Source of the DNA: Zymoseptoria tritici IPO323
Lineage: Eukaryota; Ascomycota; Dothideomycetes; Mycosphaerellales; Mycosphaerellaceae
DNA length: 64,000 nucleotides
NCBI RefSeq assembly: GCF_000219625.1
Contig: NC_018212.1
Coordinates: forward strand, 496,001 to 560,000
Direction of reading: 5' to 3'
This document shows positions 62,669-64,000 of this stretch, piece by piece; the stretch's first letter is position 1; every line of letters starts with the position of its first letter. A program made the position numbers and the translations under genes. The notes beneath the pieces were generated by a model. It worked only from the letters and a program-made list of their open reading frames with translations. It did not search any database and was not told where the DNA came from.

Positions 62669-64000
62669 ATGAGCGACCTCTTTACCTTCAGAAAGGACGA
62701 TGACAACCCCTACCGTGATCTCATGGGCAGTCCGAGAGACACGGTCTTCCAGATTGTCTTCTCGCTAGCCCTTGGAATTGGAGCCTTCCTCACTTTTTGT
62801 GTATTACGACCACGATGGGCAGGACTCTACGCTGCCCGGAAGAAGACCAAGGACGAGGCGACTGTGCTACCGGAGCTGCCGAACACTTTGTTTGGCTGGA
62901 TACTGCCGCTATGGAGGATCACGGACCAGCAACTGCTCGCTTCCGCAGGCCTGGATGCATATGTCTTCCTCGCGTTCTTCAAGCTGGCCATGAAGTTCCT
63001 GTTCGCGACCCTGCTCTTTTCATTGATCGTCATCAAGCCCGTACACGATGCGTATCCCGAGGAAGATGACGATGGAAAGGGCAAGCACAACAAGACCCAT
63101 CACGACGCAGACCTCTTCCGCCAACCGGGTCTTCGCAGATCTACAGGCTTCGACTGGGTGCCAAAGAACGGAACGGAATACCCGTGGGACCCAAGGAACT
63201 TCGAGACGGATTATCTGTGGATGTATCTGGCTTTCGCATACTTGTTCTCAGCAATCGCCGTCTACTTGATCTATTCAGAAACGAGGACGGTCATTGAGGT
63301 GCGTCAAGAATACTTGGGAACACAGACCACAGTCACCGATCGAACGCTGCGGCTTTCAGGGATCCCTCAAACTTTGCAAGACGAGCAGAAGGTCAAAGAC
63401 TTTATCGAAGAGCTGGATATTGGCAAGGTGGAAACTGTTGTGCTTTGCAGGAATTGGAAAGAGCTTGATGATGCAATGGCTGAGCGTACGGACATCATGC
63501 GGCGACTTGAGGAAGCTTACACGATCCATCTGGGTCGTCGGCGGTCCGAAAGGGACACAGAAACTCTGCCGATCGTACAGCCTGCGCCGTCGGGTCCCGA
63601 GGGCGAAAGCCTGTTGGATGCGGATGAGAACGGAACACCGGCTGACGATGCCGCTGTGCCCGTCAGGCCATTCTCGCGGTTCAGACCCCAAGCCACCATC
63701 AGATCTGGCTGGCTGGGACTGCGAAGGCACACCGTCGACGCCATCGATTACTACGAAGAAAAGCTCAGTGAGGCCGACGAGAAGATCAAGCAACTGCGAA
63801 AGAAGGATTTCCCACCAACGCCGCTCGCATTTGTCACCATGGACTCGGTCGCAGCATGTCAAATGGCCATCCAAGCTGTGTTGGACCCTTCGCCTTTGCA
63901 GCTTATTGCGAACCAGAGCCCCGAACCTTCCGATGTGATTTGGCCTAACACGTATCTTTCGCGGACGAGTCGCATGGTACGTTCATGGTCTGTGACAGTG
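62669..64000 (+). CDS. CSC1/RSN1-type (OSCA-like) membrane channel, N-terminal part (right edge cut)
   Basis: N-terminal 444 residues of a protein of the CSC1/OSCA (TMEM63-like) family of hyperosmolality- or stretch-gated cation channels; the frame is open to the window end, so the rest lies outside. Seen: MSDLFTFRKDDDN, membrane segment 1 (QIVFSLALGIGAFLTFCVLR), PRWAGLYAARKK, PNTLFGWILPLWRITDQQLL (family block), segment 2 (AMKFLFATLLFSLIVI), segment 3 (YLAFAYLFSAIAVYLIYSE), the start of the cytosolic RNA-recognition-like domain (RTLRLSGIPQTL) and WPNTYLSRTSRMVRSWSVT, which precedes the next membrane segment. No intron in this part; a GTACGT near 63977 is read through because the family motif continues across it. 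Confidence 0.9.
   Translation, partial: MSDLFTFRKDDDNPYRDLMGSPRDTVFQIVFSLALGIGAFLTFCVLRPRWAGLYAARKKTKDEATVLPELPNTLFGWILPLWRITDQQLLASAGLDAYVFLAFFKLAMKFLFATLLFSLIVIKPVHDAYPEEDDDGKGKHNKTHHDADLFRQPGLRRSTGFDWVPKNGTEYPWDPRNFETDYLWMYLAFAYLFSAIAVYLIYSETRTVIEVRQEYLGTQTTVTDRTLRLSGIPQTLQDEQKVKDFIEELDIGKVETVVLCRNWKELDDAMAERTDIMRRLEEAYTIHLGRRRSERDTETLPIVQPAPSGPEGESLLDADENGTPADDAAVPVRPFSRFRPQATIRSGWLGLRRHTVDAIDYYEEKLSEADEKIKQLRKKDFPPTPLAFVTMDSVAACQMAIQAVLDPSPLQLIANQSPEPSDVIWPNTYLSRTSRMVRSWSVTV

Overview
The window is nuclear DNA of a filamentous ascomycete (Pezizomycotina). Evidence: genes on both strands with short spliceosomal introns (about 45-120 bp, GT-AG, CTNAC-like branch points), single-exon genes of more than 1 kb, and one-to-one fungal housekeeping genes (SET1, SAD1, PXR1, TERT, RPB11, TPS3-type, PHO80-type cyclin, PRE3, VID21, MAK11, RIB4, PCH2, CSC1/RSN1). 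A class such as Dothideomycetes is plausible but is inference only. No rRNA, tRNA, CRISPR array or intact transposon was recognised. Thirty-three protein genes are described, two of them cut by the window edges.

Layout. 1-5.9 kb: 3' end of SET1, a secreted type-B carboxylesterase, a GPI-anchored Ser/Thr-rich protein with a doubtful first intron, and the inactive ubiquitin-protease-like splicing factor SAD1. 6.2-17.3 kb: accessory metabolism and transport (two DHA1-like MFS exporters, a DUF1989 protein, a YqcI/YcgG protein with a membrane anchor, a ten-exon sugar transporter with a 5-nt micro-exon, a small acidic protein). 17.9-23.4 kb: PXR1, a secreted protein made of two six-cysteine repeats, about 1.8 kb of non-coding DNA with degenerate repeats, a C2H2 zinc-finger protein and a 58-residue Pro/Gly-rich protein. 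23.7-27.4 kb: a complete six-exon telomerase reverse transcriptase.

27.8-40.8 kb: a questin-oxidase-like protein, two divergent paralogues of a six-cysteine secreted family about 7 kb apart, a TBC-domain protein without its catalytic fingers, a nitronate monooxygenase, RPB11, and a trehalose-6-phosphate synthase complex regulatory subunit. 42.7-52.1 kb: a PHO80-like cyclin, proteasome beta-1, a Bem46-like hydrolase, a protein with a duplicated zinc module and a CHORD-like tail, an unknown two-exon protein, and a cytochrome P450. 52.6-64 kb: VID21/EAF1 (NuA4) head-to-head with the ribosome-biogenesis gene MAK11, lumazine synthase (RIB4), PCH2, and the 5' part of a CSC1/RSN1-type channel.

No multi-gene pathway or biosynthetic cluster is evident. 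The enzymes that could belong to secondary metabolism (P450, questin-oxidase-like, MFS) lie apart among housekeeping genes. The most novel material is the set of cysteine-rich secreted proteins, the micro-exon, several enzyme-like proteins that have lost catalytic residues, and a degenerate repeat patch at 20.6-21.0 kb.
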